A stretch of DNA of 64,000 nucleotides, taken from assembly GCF_016102285.1 (NCBI RefSeq), contig NZ_JACFOY010000001.1, positions 1,178,001-1,242,000 on the forward strand, read 5' to 3'. Below the pieces are notes generated by a model. That model made no database searches. It saw nothing but the letters and a program-made list of their open reading frames with translations, and had not been told where the DNA came from. The position numbers were made by a program, and so were the translations under genes. Of this stretch, positions 45,312 to 56,381 are shown piece by piece (positions within the stretch are counted from its first letter, which is position 1; the number at the start of each line of letters is the position of its first letter). Source of the stretch: Bartonella sp. M0177 (GTDB taxonomy: Bacteria; Pseudomonadota; Alphaproteobacteria; Rhizobiales; Rhizobiaceae).

Positions 45312-48300
45312 GTGATTACAGAGATAAATGGGGTTGATTGCAATTTGTCAGATCCACATGAAGAGATTCGCTTTAAAAAAAGCGAGATAAAAAGCCTCGA
45401 CCAATTTCCGTCAGCACAAGATAGCGATGGCGTGACGGTTGATACACCACGTCGACGCAAAACATTGGCAAGGCGCCTTTTCCATATCATTTTGTGGGCT
45501 GTTATTATCGTTATATTATTGCTGGGGCTGATCTTTTCTCTATTGAAAGTAGGCATTAGCGGCAAATATTTGACGCAAAAAATGCAGGCAACACTTACCC
45601 AGCAGTTAGGTGATTACGCACGTGTAAAAATCACCGACGCTCGTCTTTCATTGGATGAGGATTATCATCTTGCATTGGAAACACAAAATGTCATGTTGGA
45701 TGATATCAAGGATGGTGTAAAAGTAGACCAGATCGGGGTTTTTCGCGTTGGCTTTTCCTCATGGGCTCTTCTGATGGGGAAATTGCAGATAGCACAGATC
45801 GAACTTCACGATGCCAATGTCCTTTTGCCGCAAACCGGCGGACCGGGCTTTTTTGAGCAATTACCAAAAGATGAATATGGGCGCATTGACCCTGACGCAA
45901 CGTCCAAAGCACTGTTCTCGGCTTTCGATAGTGGTGCCGATAAATTGCGTTCAATGTCAATTAATGTACTCGTTTTGAAGAACATTTCGCTGCATATGCC
46001 CGGCGATAATGGCGCAATATTGGGAATAAAAGATTTTGATTTGCGCACACGCTGGAGAACGGCCGCACTTTTATCTTCCCTGACGTGGAACGGTGAAAAA
46101 ATTGGCGTTACAGCAAATGCAAACTACGTCAGCCGGCATGCTACCGACATAACGCTCGAGGTCAAATCTTTTCCCCTCCATTTAGGGGCAGCTGATGATG
46201 TTTCACCATTTTTACCAAATGGTCACACAAATAATGGGCATTTCAGATTGAAGGGAAAAGCCAATCTGGCAGTCGAGGCTCATCGTGTGTCATTAGCAGA
46301 TGAACCGGTGGTGCGCACATCTCTTGTGATGGCTGATGGCGTTATGGACTTTGGAACAGAACAAAATATTCCTTCAAAAATCGATTTAAATCTGTTGCAC
46401 ACACCTCACAGCGGTAAAATCGAAGTCGAAACGTCATTGTTGACAATCGGCGGGCTCACTTTGCCGTTTAACGGTGCATTGGGGATTACCCCAAATGATA
46501 AAGAAACAGGAAAGCCGGTTAATGATTATCGTTTCGAAATTGTCGCCCAACATGCAGTCAGCGCTTCGAACGAGGTTCCCGATATAGCACTCAGATTCGA
46601 GATGAAGCTCGCTGGCCAGTACAATATTGGCGATAAAAAAGTAACGATGGATGAAATAACCATCAATACGCCGCATGGTAATTTGATGGGGCAGGGTAGT
46701 CTTAAATTCGGGAACGGTACCCCCGAAACGATCTTTGTTCTTCGTGTTCCTCAAATGGATGTAGCTGAAGCAAAACAACTTTGGCCGGTCAATCTATCTC
46801 CGGGAGCAAGGCGATGGGTTGTTTCCCATATTTTCGGCGGCCAGTTAAAAAACGGTTCTATCGAAATAGCCTTGCCGCAAGGATATTTTCAATCGGGAAT
46901 ACCCACAGGAACAATTTCAGGAAATGAAATAAAAATCAGGACTGAAATCTTGAATACGCGCTCTGATCTTGTTGGAGAATTACCAGCTTTGCGGGATGCA
47001 TCCGGCAACATAGCCGTTGACGGGATGACGACAACAATCACGCTTGACAAGGGGGTAAGCTATTTATCCGACGGACGTAAAATTGAAGCTACGGACGGAA
47101 CGATGGTTATTCCTTGGGGCCCTCAACGGCCGGTTTATGCGGATATGAACTTGACCGCGCGTAGCGAGATTGATGCAGCCGGAGAGATGATCGGCTATGC
47201 ACCGATCAATGCCCGCCATCGTTTGCCGTTCAACCCTGATCATGCAGAGGGCAATGTAGAAGTCGATCTTGATCTCCGCTTTCCGGTAACGCGTGATAAT
47301 CCACGAGGTGAGATAACTTATAACGCTAATGTCAATTTCAGTAATTTTTCCATTCCGGACCCGATTGAAAACAATGTGGTCAGCAATGCTTCCGGTACAG
47401 CTAATGTTACAAAATCGGGTATTGTTCTGGAAGCGAATGGCTTGCTCAATGAATTTCCTGCCCAAATCAAGCTTGTACAGCCATTTGACAACTCGAATTT
47501 ACAAAAAAGCGAAAAAATTACGCTCAATATTGATGATTCAATTCGGGCAAAACATTTCTCGTTCCTCAATAATTTTCTATCAGGGCCGGTTAATATAGAG
47601 GTCGGGCAAGATAATAATGGAAAACGCCATTTTAATGCAGATCTCACCAATGCCGAGCTGGAATTTTCATGGGCAGGCTGGAAAAAGGGCAAAGGCATGG
47701 CTGCGCGTGCCCAATTTGATATGCCATCAAATATAAAGGATAAACCTGACTATACGATAGAAAATTTCTCTTTATCCGGTCAGAATTTGGATGTAGCTGG
47801 TCAAATCCATATCAAGGACAAACAACTTGCAAGTGCTGAATTCAGCAAAGCCAATTTAAGTCGAAACGACGATTTGGGATTGAAAATCATCAGTTCCGGA
47901 AAAACCTATCACATAGAAGCGACCGGAAAAAGTTACGATGGACGTGCCCTGATCCAGCAAATGGGAAAAGCACAAAATTCGAATTCCAATGATAAAACAG
48001 CTATATCCCTGAATGCATCCATAGGAAGCCTTGCGGGTTTTTATGGGGAAGAACTTGATGACGTTAAGGCGACTTACGAAATAACCGAGCAAAAAGCTGC
48101 GCAATTTTCATTAACCGGAACGACCCATAGTCGCAGATCTGTCAACGTCGAGACACAAAAAAGTCAGGGGAGACAAACGATCTCGGCAAGAAGCAATGAT
48201 GCCGGAGCATTGATGCGATTTATGAATTATTATGACAAAATTCGCGGTGGTGATCTGAAAGCCGATTTAACGTCATCGTCCGGCCAACCGTTATCCGGTC

Positions 48301-48770
48301 GCGTCAGTATCAGGAACTTTGCGGTAGTCGACGAACCGAGATTGGCTGCGATTGTCTCCTCACGACCAAGTGGCGGTGGTAAAAGTTTGAATGAAGCCGT
48401 CAGGGGCAAAATCAACAGTTCGAGTATCGGTTTTGACCTTGCTTATGCCCATATTGCAAAGGGTGATAATTATCTGGTTCTTGATAAAGGTGTCCTGAGA
48501 GGGCCGACAGTCGGTGCAACTTTTCAAGGAGTCCTTTATGATGTCTCGGGAAATATGTCGATCACTGGTACTTTTATGCCGGCTTATGGTTTGAACCGTT
48601 TGTTTGGTGATCTGCCAATTATAGGACAAGTGTTAGGAAATGGCCGCGACCGTGGATTGATCGGAATTACTTTTAAGATTGAAGGCAAGGCGAAGCACCC
48701 GCAAGTTATGGTCAATCCGATTTCTGTGATCGCACCCGGTATTTTCAGGTCGATATTCGAATTCCAATAA
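45312..48770 (+). CDS. DUF3971/AsmA-like membrane-anchored protein
   Basis: Very large protein (1152 residues) with a basic cytoplasmic N-terminus (TPRRRKTLARRL), one membrane helix at about residues 54-76 and a long beta-rich periplasmic body ending in an AsmA-like C-terminal region (GLIGITFKIEGKAKHPQVMVNP). This is the architecture of the YhdP/TamB/AsmA group, thought to help lipid transport to the outer membrane; that role is inferred from family. The start is uncertain: GTG at 45312, or a TTG 33 bases later (LSDPHEEIRF). It sits between bcp and tyrS, a common rhizobial neighbourhood. Confidence 0.82.
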   Translation: MITEINGVDCNLSDPHEEIRFKKSEIKSLDQFPSAQDSDGVTVDTPRRRKTLARRLFHIILWAVIIVILLLGLIFSLLKVGISGKYLTQKMQATLTQQLGDYARVKITDARLSLDEDYHLALETQNVMLDDIKDGVKVDQIGVFRVGFSSWALLMGKLQIAQIELHDANVLLPQTGGPGFFEQLPKDEYGRIDPDATSKALFSAFDSGADKLRSMSINVLVLKNISLHMPGDNGAILGIKDFDLRTRWRTAALLSSLTWNGEKIGVTANANYVSRHATDITLEVKSFPLHLGAADDVSPFLPNGHTNNGHFRLKGKANLAVEAHRVSLADEPVVRTSLVMADGVMDFGTEQNIPSKIDLNLLHTPHSGKIEVETSLLTIGGLTLPFNGALGITPNDKETGKPVNDYRFEIVAQHAVSASNEVPDIALRFEMKLAGQYNIGDKKVTMDEITINTPHGNLMGQGSLKFGNGTPETIFVLRVPQMDVAEAKQLWPVNLSPGARRWVVSHIFGGQLKNGSIEIALPQGYFQSGIPTGTISGNEIKIRTEILNTRSDLVGELPALRDASGNIAVDGMTTTITLDKGVSYLSDGRKIEATDGTMVIPWGPQRPVYADMNLTARSEIDAAGEMIGYAPINARHRLPFNPDHAEGNVEVDLDLRFPVTRDNPRGEITYNANVNFSNFSIPDPIENNVVSNASGTANVTKSGIVLEANGLLNEFPAQIKLVQPFDNSNLQKSEKITLNIDDSIRAKHFSFLNNFLSGPVNIEVGQDNNGKRHFNADLTNAELEFSWAGWKKGKGMAARAQFDMPSNIKDKPDYTIENFSLSGQNLDVAGQIHIKDKQLASAEFSKANLSRNDDLGLKIISSGKTYHIEATGKSYDGRALIQQMGKAQNSNSNDKTAISLNASIGSLAGFYGEELDDVKATYEITEQKAAQFSLTGTTHSRRSVNVETQKSQGRQTISARSNDAGALMRFMNYYDKIRGGDLKADLTSSSGQPLSGRVSIRNFAVVDEPRLAAIVSSRPSGGGKSLNEAVRGKINSSSIGFDLAYAHIAKGDNYLVLDKGVLRGPTVGATFQGVLYDVSGNMSITGTFMPAYGLNRLFGDLPIIGQVLGNGRDRGLIGITFKIEGKAKHPQVMVNPISVIAPGIFRSIFEFQ

Positions 48771-49061
48771 GCTTTTCTAATGGAGAACGTGGGTGAATTA
48801 TCAGTGTGTCTTGGTGACGGAATGGCTTGTCTCCGGTTTTTAATATTGCTGAACGAACCGGATTGAAGCAGAAACAGTTAGATTTTAAGCCTGCCACAGC
48901 AATCACGTTAACAAGTGAATTATAATAGTTGTTACATAGGGTAAGCTCTGAAGAGACCAATTTAGTAAGTCACGTTCTCATGTCCCAGTTATAGAGCTGT
49001 TTTGGAATGCGTTATCAAGAACGCATAAATTTTATTGAAAATGGACTTTTATATAAAAATA
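48771..49061. other. Spacer between the DUF3971 gene and tyrS
   Basis: Two convergent genes end here. No gene or strong structure is visible apart from the tyrS terminator that follows. Confidence 0.5.
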
Positions 49062-49084
49062 CTTCCGGCAAGATCTGCCGGAAG
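49062..49084 (-). terminator. Terminator of tyrS
   Basis: A perfect 9-bp stem, CTTCCGGCA at 49062-49070 with TGCCGGAAG at 49076-49084, loop of five bases. On the minus strand it is followed by TATTTTTATA. It ends the leftward tyrS transcript. Confidence 0.88.
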
Positions 49085-49118
49085 ACCATTATTATGACCG
49101 TGCGGAAATGCGAACTAT

Positions 49119-50372
49119 TCACACTGGCTTGACGAGAACGTGCTTCTTTTTACCGAAAGACAATTTGATGACGCCGTCGGCGTTGACATCATTTTCATTG
49201 ATTATACGTTTTTCGTCTTCTACAGACGCATCATTCACCCGTATACCACCGCCTTGAACATGACGCCGCGCTTCGCCATTCGATTTGGCAAGTCCTGCCT
49301 TCACCAACAGGGTGAGTAAGCCAATACCATCTTTAAGTTCGGTTGCCGGAACGTCTATTTTGGGAAGATCATGACTGACTTCACCTTGTTCGAATGTTTT
49401 ACGTGCGGTTTCGGCAGCTTTTTCAGCCGCGTCACGTCCATGGAGCATGGCGGTTATTTCTGTCGCCAATATCTTTTTCACATCGTTGATTTCCGAGCCT
49501 TGGAGGGCGGAAAGCCGTTTTATTTCGTCCATTGGCAAAGTTGTATAAAGTTTCAAAAAACGTGAAACGTCAGCGTCTTCCGTATTGCGCCAATACTGCC
49601 AAAAATCATAGGGCGAAAGCATGTCGGCATTGAGCCAGAGAGCACCATTGAGCGATTTACCCATTTTAGCGCCAGATGCTGTCGTCAATAATGGCGAAGT
49701 CAAAGCAAAAAGCTGTGGCGTATCCATACGGTGGCCAAGATCAATGCCGTTTACGATATTTCCCCATTGATCGGAACCGCCCATCTGCATACGCAAGCCG
49801 TAACGTTTGTTGAGTTGAACAAAGTCATAGGCTTGCAAGATCATATAATTGAATTCGAGAAACGACAGCGAATGCTCTCTATCCATACGTAATTTGACAG
49901 AGTCAAAAGAGAGCATCTTGTTTACCGAGAAAAAGCGACCGACATCGCGCAAAAATTCAATATAATTCAAATCCCGAAGCCAGTCGGCATTGTTGACCAT
50001 AATGGCGTCTGTGGCACCGTCACCGAATTTGATATATTTGGAAAAAACTTTTTTAATACCGGCGATATTGGAGTCGATTTTGTCGACAGTGAGGAGTTTA
50101 CGCGCCTCGTCTTTAAACGAAGGGTCACCGATCATACCCGTACCGCCACCCATGAGCGCTATCGGACGATGGCCTGTCTGCTGCAACCAGTGAAGCATCA
50201 TAATCTGGATCAAACTGCCGGCATGGAGGCTTGCGGCCGTTGGATCAAAGCCGATATATCCTGTCACGATTTCCTTCGAAAGGAGATCGTCCAGACCTTT
50301 TTCGTCGGACATTTGGTGGATAAAACCACGTTCGCTCATCACATTTAGGAAATCGGATTTAAAACCGGACAT
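49119..50372 (-). CDS. tyrS: Tyrosyl-tRNA synthetase
   Basis: Class I synthetase that charges tRNA-Tyr; 417 residues. The HIGH-type motif is in [19 protein letters not shown], the KMSKS-type motif reads [11 protein letters not shown], and the anticodon-binding S4 domain forms the last ~70 residues ([14 protein letters not shown]). Monocistronic with its own terminator, divergent from anmK. Confidence 0.95.
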   Translation of the reverse strand: MSGFKSDFLNVMSERGFIHQMSDEKGLDDLLSKEIVTGYIGFDPTAASLHAGSLIQIMMLHWLQQTGHRPIALMGGGTGMIGDPSFKDEARKLLTVDKIDSNIAGIKKVFSKYIKFGDGATDAIMVNNADWLRDLNYIEFLRDVGRFFSVNKMLSFDSVKLRMDREHSLSFLEFNYMILQAYDFVQLNKRYGLRMQMGGSDQWGNIVNGIDLGHRMDTPQLFALTSPLLTTASGAKMGKSLNGALWLNADMLSPYDFWQYWRNTEDADVSRFLKLYTTLPMDEIKRLSALQGSEINDVKKILATEITAMLHGRDAAEKAAETARKTFEQGEVSHDLPKIDVPATELKDGIGLLTLLVKAGLAKSNGEARRHVQGGGIRVNDASVEDEKRIINENDVNADGVIKLSFGKKKHVLVKPV

Positions 50373-50483
50373 CGGACTTTTTCCCTGAAAATTTTATATT
50401 TGGAAAAGAATATTCAACTGTTTCGTGGGCTTTATCATAGAATATATGTGATTCACAAGGAAACATAGTACGGGAAACAAGCT

Positions 50484-51641
50484 ATGCGCACGGTAAAAAC
50501 GGCGATCGGCCTCATGAGCGGTACCTCTATGGATGGCATTGACGCCGCTTTGATTGAAAGTGACGGCGAAAAAATCGTCAACATTATCGGTCATTTGTCT
50601 TGTGAGTATGATGCCGCGTTTCGTAAAAAATTGAAGTCAACGCTTGATGAAGTGGCAAATGTTGTGAAGCATGATGAGCTTCCAAGATCGGTTTTGAATG
50701 TCGGAACCGAGTTGACAATCAAACACGCATTTGCGGTCAATCAACTATTAAAAAAATATTCCATTTTGCCGAACGAGGTGGATTTAATCGGCTTCCATGG
50801 TCAGACTATACTCCATAAACCCGAGATCGGATTAACTATCCAGATAGGGGACGGTGCAATGCTTGCACAAAAGTGTGGCATTGATGTTGTCTACGACCTG
50901 AGGTCAAACGATATGAAACATGGCGGACAAGGGGCGCCATTGGTTCCTGTTTATCACCGGGCTTTGGCTTTGAAATTGACCGATAGACTCGATTTTCCAG
51001 TAGCTTTTATTAACATTGGCGGAATTTCCAATTTGACGTTCGTCGGTAAAAATAACGAACTTTATGCTTTTGATTGCGGACCGGGAAATGGTTTGATCGA
51101 CCAATGGATGTATTTTAGAACCGGAAGCCCGATGGATCGCAATGGTGAAGCCGGTCTACGCGGAACTGTTAATGAGGGGATTGTGAATTCCTATTCTCGA
51201 CACCCGTTTTTTAATCAGAAAAAACCGGGTTCTCTCGATTGGCGTAATTTTAAACCTCTAACGGATAAAGCTGTTTCTGTTGAAGATGGAGCAGCTTCGC
51301 TGAGCTTCGTAACTGCCTATGGAATCGTCAATTCCTTCAGACATTTGCCGGTGTATCCAAAAACACTCGTCCTCTCTGGAGGTGGGGCTTATAACAGAGC
51401 AATTATCAGGTCATTACAAGAACTTACGAAAAAATATGGAATCATCACATTAACGGCGCAGTCACTTGGTCTTTCTTCGGATTTCATAGAAGCGGAGGCG
51501 TGGGCTTATCTTGCGATCAGGTCAATTTATAACTTGCCGATCACATTTCCAACCACAACCGGTTGTCTAACACCACAATCAGGCGGGCGTCTTGCACGAC
51601 ACCAGAATACGACACCGGATTGCGATGTAACCGGAAATTGA
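50484..51641 (+). CDS. anmK: Anhydro-N-acetylmuramic acid kinase
   Basis: Phosphorylates anhydro-MurNAc from recycled cell wall, opening the anhydro ring to MurNAc-6-phosphate. It has 385 residues. The N-terminal phosphate motif is AIGLMSGTSMDGIDAALIES, the substrate-binding region is DLIGFHGQTILHKPE, and the second ATPase-fold motif is NIGGISNLTFVG. An active-site Asp is in AFDCGPGNGLID. It is divergent from tyrS. Confidence 0.95.
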   Translation: MRTVKTAIGLMSGTSMDGIDAALIESDGEKIVNIIGHLSCEYDAAFRKKLKSTLDEVANVVKHDELPRSVLNVGTELTIKHAFAVNQLLKKYSILPNEVDLIGFHGQTILHKPEIGLTIQIGDGAMLAQKCGIDVVYDLRSNDMKHGGQGAPLVPVYHRALALKLTDRLDFPVAFINIGGISNLTFVGKNNELYAFDCGPGNGLIDQWMYFRTGSPMDRNGEAGLRGTVNEGIVNSYSRHPFFNQKKPGSLDWRNFKPLTDKAVSVEDGAASLSFVTAYGIVNSFRHLPVYPKTLVLSGGGAYNRAIIRSLQELTKKYGIITLTAQSLGLSSDFIEAEAWAYLAIRSIYNLPITFPTTTGCLTPQSGGRLARHQNTTPDCDVTGN

Positions 51642-51861
51642 ATGAAACAAATTTAAAAATGGGTTCAATGCGCGGCGAAATCCGCCATTTCGAAAGTAAT
51701 CGAAAGACTGTTTTATCGGATGTTTCGATTATAAGTTTCGGATTTTGATATGGCAGTGAAAGTTTTTGTCTGAAACCGATTGCGCTCATTAAAAAAGGTC
51801 CGTGCGGAAACTCTCGCATGAACCTATTTTGGAGGAAAATAGTAACAAATAATGAAAAGTT

Positions 51862-52536
51862 TTATCTTAACCGTTTCATACGCGGCTCGGACAATTCGCC
51901 ATTAAGCCGCCGGTCAAGATAATTGGCGCAATCATCAATCAGTTCGTCGACCTGACCAGCAAAAAAGTGGTTTGCACCTTCAAGAATTTGCTGGGTTATC
52001 GTAATTCCCTTTTGTGTTTTAAGCTTGTCCACGAGGCCCTGAACGTCTTTTACCGGAGCGACACGATCGGCGTCGCCATGAATGATGAGGCCTGACGACG
52101 GGCAGGGAGCAAGAAAAGAAAAATCATATATATTCGGTTGGGGAGCAACCGATATGAACCCTTCGATTTCAGGTCGACGCATCAAGAGCTGCATGCCGAT
52201 CCATGCGCCGAAAGAATAGCCAGCTACCCAACAATTTTTCGAATCCGGATGCAGTGCCTGTACCCAATCCAGTGCTGCCGCTGCATCGGACAACTCGCCG
52301 GCGCCATGGTCGAATTCACCTTGACTGCGTCCGATACTGCGGAAGTTGAAACGCAATGTGGTAAATCCGCGTTGTTGGAACATATAGAAAAGATCATAAA
52401 CGATCTTGTTATTCATCGTACCGCCAAATTGCGGATGTGGATGGAGAATAATGGCTATAGGAGCATTTTTTTCCGGCGAGGGTTGATAACGGCCTTCTAG
52501 GCGACCCGCAGGACCATTGAAAATGACTTCAGGCAT
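51862..52536 (-). CDS. Alpha/beta hydrolase
   Basis: Small cytoplasmic alpha/beta hydrolase of 224 residues. The nucleophile elbow is VAGYSFGAWIGMQLL (Ser), the oxyanion stretch is ILHPHPQFGGTMNN, the acid is in IHGDADRVAPV and the base His in LEGANHFFAG. The HPHPQFGG pattern matches the rhizobial family often annotated as dienelactone-hydrolase-like or YpfH/CC2514-type; the substrate is unknown. The ATG at 52536 has AAGGAGT upstream. Confidence 0.88.
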   Translation of the reverse strand: MPEVIFNGPAGRLEGRYQPSPEKNAPIAIILHPHPQFGGTMNNKIVYDLFYMFQQRGFTTLRFNFRSIGRSQGEFDHGAGELSDAAAALDWVQALHPDSKNCWVAGYSFGAWIGMQLLMRRPEIEGFISVAPQPNIYDFSFLAPCPSSGLIIHGDADRVAPVKDVQGLVDKLKTQKGITITQQILEGANHFFAGQVDELIDDCANYLDRRLNGELSEPRMKRLR

Positions 52537-52718
52537 CAAGTACTCCTTACTTAATCAGCTTGGATATCCCGTTGTGACATAAAAGAAAATCGGTAAATTC
52601 AAACTGTTTTGCATGTTTAAAATTTATTCTAAGCGTTAGATAGTCTGTAATGGGTGCACTTTTCAAGGAAATTGCGTTATGGATGCGTTTGAAATAATAA
52701 AAATTACGAGGCCTCCAT

Positions 52719-53864
52719 ATGTCATCTTCAAGATGCTATCTCGATTATAATGCTACAACGCCTTTGTCAGATGCTGCCCGCAACGCTTTGGTGAGCGCAC
52801 TTGACGTATATGGCAATCCTTCATCGGTCCATCAGGAAGGGCGAGCTGCAAAAGCCCTGCTGGAAAAAGCACGGCGGCAGGTCGCCAACCGTCTTCATAC
52901 CGAGCCGGATCACGTTGTTTTTACCTCCGGTGCAACGGAAGCGGCAATGACGCTTCTTACACCCGATTACAAAATGGGACGTTCGGATGTCCACTTTTCT
53001 AAAGTCTATATAGGAGCAACCGAACATCCCTGCATTGGAAAAGGCGGTCGATTTGAAAAAGACCGGCAGGAAATTATTGATGTTGATGAAAATGGCATCA
53101 TCAACCTTGACGAACTCGAAAGAAAACTCTCGGCTCATGATAAATCCGAAGGACTACCAATGGTTGCTATTCAGGCGGCCAACGGCGAAACCGGCGTCAT
53201 TCAGCCGGTTGGAAAAATTGCCGATATTGTCAAACAGGCGGGCGGCGTTCTGGTTGTCGATATTGTGCAATATATTGGCAAACTCCCTGTCAATGTTGAT
53301 AGCTTCGGAGGGGATTTCTTTATTGTCGCAGCACATAAGATCGGCGGGCCAAAAGGCATCGGCGCATTTGTAGCCACAGGAAGTGCTCTTATGCCACAAC
53401 CGCTTATATTGGGTGGAGGACAGGAAAAAGGCTTCCGCTCTGGCACAGAGTCAATTCCGCTCATCGCCGCGTTCGGTGCAGCGATGGAACAAAAACCGAC
53501 AACTCAGGATTTAGATCATTCTAAAGCTCTTCAAATGCGTCTGGAACACGGGTTGCATCAATTGAGTAACAATCTTGTTATTTTCGGAGAAAAATCACCA
53601 CGTCTACCGAATACAACCTATTTTGCTGTTGACGGTTTAAAGGCGGAAACGCTGCAAATCGGTTTTGATCTTGCCGGATTTGCGGTTTCGGCCGGATCGG
53701 CCTGTTCATCCGGAAAAGTGAAACAAAGTGGTGTTCTTGCAGCAATGGGGTGCCATGTACCCGATGGCGCAATCCGGGTTTCTACAGGTAAACACACAAG
53801 CTTGAAAAACATTGATGACTTTCTCTCGGCTTTCGAAAAAATCATCCGGAATTCAAAAAATTAA
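52719..53864 (+). CDS. Cysteine desulfurase, IscS/NifS type
   Basis: PLP enzyme that takes sulfur from cysteine for Fe-S clusters; 381 residues. The PLP-binding Lys is in VAAHKIGGPKGIGAFVA, and the active Cys is in AVSAGSACSSGKVKQSGVLA, a loop with the long SSG extension of the group I (IscS/NifS) class. SufS, the group II enzyme, is encoded at 57664. It lies 173 bases before sufB, in the same direction, and may have its own promoter. Confidence 0.9.
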   Translation: MSSSRCYLDYNATTPLSDAARNALVSALDVYGNPSSVHQEGRAAKALLEKARRQVANRLHTEPDHVVFTSGATEAAMTLLTPDYKMGRSDVHFSKVYIGATEHPCIGKGGRFEKDRQEIIDVDENGIINLDELERKLSAHDKSEGLPMVAIQAANGETGVIQPVGKIADIVKQAGGVLVVDIVQYIGKLPVNVDSFGGDFFIVAAHKIGGPKGIGAFVATGSALMPQPLILGGGQEKGFRSGTESIPLIAAFGAAMEQKPTTQDLDHSKALQMRLEHGLHQLSNNLVIFGEKSPRLPNTTYFAVDGLKAETLQIGFDLAGFAVSAGSACSSGKVKQSGVLAAMGCHVPDGAIRVSTGKHTSLKNIDDFLSAFEKIIRNSKN

Positions 53865-53885
53865 AAAACAGCACTTGAAATCTTC

Positions 53886-53902
53886 TTTAGAACTGTTTTA
53901 AA
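53886..53902 (+). promoter_or_regulatory. Predicted Irr-type iron-control operator
   Basis: The 17-base imperfect palindrome TTTAGAACTGTTTTAAA lies 136 bases before sufB. Rhizobial Irr operators (ICE motifs) have the form TTTAGAA-N3-TTCTAAA (from memory); this site differs at one base of the right arm. Irr control of the suf operon is known in related bacteria, so the position fits. No binding evidence exists here. Confidence 0.5.
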
Positions 53903-54037
53903 CAAGGTCAAATAAGCTTGACTGGATTTATCATGTTTTTCATTGAAGTCCGGTGACCGAGACACTAAATCAAGTTATGCTTATTTTGGTATCATCGACA
54001 ACTGCCGGTTTTTGACCCGGCCAGGAGGGAGAAGCCC

Positions 54038-55549
54038 ATGCCTGCAGTGCAGGAAACTATAAGTCAGGTCCGTGAAATTGACGTGGACCAATATAAATAT
54101 GGTTTTGAGACCAAGATCGAGGCGGATAAAGCCCCGCTCGGTCTTAACGAAGATATTATCCGTTTGATTTCGGCAAAAAAACAGGAACCGGAATGGATGC
54201 TGGAATTGCGACTGAAAGCATTCCGGCATTGGTTGACTATGGAAGAGCCTCATTGGGCCCGACTGGAAATCCCTAAAATAGATTTTCAGGCGATTTCATA
54301 TTATTCGGCACCTAAAAGCCAGAATGCACCAAAGTCTCTTGATGAAGTTGATCCTGCATTGCTGAATACTTATGAGAAGCTTGGTATTCCTTTAAAAGAA
54401 CAAGAAATTCTCGCCGGTGTACGTAAGCAGGCAGAACCTTCACAATTGGACGATAATGTTTATGCATCCGGTCGCGTTGCGGTCGATGCGGTGTTCGATT
54501 CGGTTTCTGTGGTCACCACATTCAAGAAAGAATTGATCCGTTCCGGCGTTATATTCTGTTCAATATCGGAAGCGATACGTGAGTATCCTGATCTGATCAA
54601 GCAATATCTCGGCTCGGTTGTTCCTGCCGGCGACAACTTTTATGCGGCGCTCAATGCGGCTGTTTTCACGGATGGGTCATTTATTTACGTTCCTAAAGGC
54701 GTTCGTTGTCCCATGGAGCTGTCGACTTATTTCCGTATTAACGAGCGCAATACCGGTCAATTCGAACGCACGTTGATTATCGCCGACGAAGGCGCCTACG
54801 TATCCTATCTTGAAGGTTGTACAGCACCGCAACGTGACGAAAACCAGCTGCATGCGGCGGTTGTCGAGCTCATTGCCCAGAAAGATGCGGAAATAAAATA
54901 TTCAACCGTTCAGAACTGGTATCCGGGTGATAAAGACGGCAAAGGCGGAATTTTCAATTTCGTTACCAAGCGTGGTGACTGTCGCGGTGATAATTCGAAA
55001 ATCTCCTGGACACAGGTTGAAACCGGCTCTGCGATAACCTGGAAATATCCTTCATGCCTGTTGCGTGGGGATAATACACGCGGTGAATTCTATTCCATTG
55101 CAGTTTCCAATGGCCATCAGCAGATCGATTCAGGCACAAAAATGATCCATCTTGGAAAAAACACATCAAGCCGTGTTATTTCCAAAGGTATTTCAGCCGG
55201 ATTTTCCAATAACACATATCGAGGCCAAATCTCGGCCCATCGCAAAGCCACCAATGCCCGTAACTTCACCCAATGTGACAGCCTGTTGATCGGCAATAAT
55301 TGTGGTGCCCACACAGCTCCTTACATTGAAGCGAAAAACGCGACAGCAAAATTCGAGCACGAGGCAACTACGTCGAAGATTTCCGAAGATCAATTGTTCT
55401 ACGTTATGCAGCGAGGCATTCCGGAAGAAGAAGCGATTGCTCTTATTGTAAATGGCTTTGTCAAAGAAGTTATTCAGGAATTACCGATGGAATTTGCTGT
55501 TGAAGCACAAAAGCTTATCGGCATCAGTCTTGAAGGTAGTGTCGGCTAA
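54038..55549 (+). CDS. sufB: Fe-S cluster scaffold SufB
   Basis: Scaffold subunit of the SufBCD complex on which iron-sulfur clusters are built; 503 residues. Conserved stretches are [40 protein letters not shown] (conserved Cys and Glu) and [14 protein letters not shown] near the C-terminus. The ATG is preceded by GGAGGG. It starts the tight run sufB-sufC-sufD-sufS-sufT. Confidence 0.96.
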   Translation: MPAVQETISQVREIDVDQYKYGFETKIEADKAPLGLNEDIIRLISAKKQEPEWMLELRLKAFRHWLTMEEPHWARLEIPKIDFQAISYYSAPKSQNAPKSLDEVDPALLNTYEKLGIPLKEQEILAGVRKQAEPSQLDDNVYASGRVAVDAVFDSVSVVTTFKKELIRSGVIFCSISEAIREYPDLIKQYLGSVVPAGDNFYAALNAAVFTDGSFIYVPKGVRCPMELSTYFRINERNTGQFERTLIIADEGAYVSYLEGCTAPQRDENQLHAAVVELIAQKDAEIKYSTVQNWYPGDKDGKGGIFNFVTKRGDCRGDNSKISWTQVETGSAITWKYPSCLLRGDNTRGEFYSIAVSNGHQQIDSGTKMIHLGKNTSSRVISKGISAGFSNNTYRGQISAHRKATNARNFTQCDSLLIGNNCGAHTAPYIEAKNATAKFEHEATTSKISEDQLFYVMQRGIPEEEAIALIVNGFVKEVIQELPMEFAVEAQKLIGISLEGSVG

Positions 55550-55607
55550 CTAAAGCTGTTGTTTTTTGTTGGGGGCCTTATCAGTGTCCGCAAAATAGGA
55601 TTTAAAA

Positions 55608-56381
55608 ATGTTAGAAATTAAAAATCTTCATGCACGTATAGCCGAAACCAAGACCGAAATTCTGCATGGTCTGGATTTGACAATCCATGATGGCGAAGTT
55701 GCAGCAATTATGGGACCGAACGGTTCCGGTAAATCGACGCTTTCATATATTCTTGCCGGTCGTGATGATTATGAAGTGACGGACGGAGAAGTTATCTTTA
55801 ACGGCAAGTCGCTTCTTGATATGGATCCGGCAGAACGGGCGGCAACCGGTGTGTTTCTGGCTTTCCAGTATCCGATGGAAATACCTGGCGTTGCGACAAT
55901 GGAATTTTTGAAAGTCGCAATGAATTGCCAGAGAAAAGCGCGCGGCGAAGAAGAATTGAAAGTGCCCGAATTCTTGAAAAAAGTAAAAGCGGGCGTTACC
56001 GAGCTTGATATGGATATGAGCATGCTCAAGCGTCCTCTCAATGTCGGTTTTTCCGGTGGTGAAAAGAAGCGCGCAGAAATACTCCAGATGCTGTTGCTGG
56101 AACCGAAGCTCTGTATTCTTGACGAAACAGATTCAGGCCTTGATATTGATGCGTTAAAAATTGTGGCAAACGGTGTCAATGCTTTGCGCTCTCCGGACCG
56201 TTCGTTCATGGTCATCACCCACTATCAAAGACTTCTGGACTATATTGTGCCGGATACTGTGCACGTCCTCTATAAAGGTAAAATTGTCAAGACCGGCGAT
56301 AAGACATTGGCTATGCAGCTTGAACAAACAGGTTATGCCGACATTATCGACAAGGTAGAAGCGGAGGAAGGACATGAGTGA
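55608..56381 (+). CDS. sufC: Fe-S assembly ATPase SufC
   Basis: ABC-type ATPase that drives SufBCD; 257 residues. Walker A is IMGPNGSGKSTLSYILAG near residues 35-52, the Q-loop is FLAFQYPMEIPG, the ABC signature is FSGGEKKRAEILQM and Walker B is LCILDETDSGLDID. The end overlaps the sufD start by eight bases. Confidence 0.96.
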   Translation: MLEIKNLHARIAETKTEILHGLDLTIHDGEVAAIMGPNGSGKSTLSYILAGRDDYEVTDGEVIFNGKSLLDMDPAERAATGVFLAFQYPMEIPGVATMEFLKVAMNCQRKARGEEELKVPEFLKKVKAGVTELDMDMSMLKRPLNVGFSGGEKKRAEILQMLLLEPKLCILDETDSGLDIDALKIVANGVNALRSPDRSFMVITHYQRLLDYIVPDTVHVLYKGKIVKTGDKTLAMQLEQTGYADIIDKVEAEEGHE

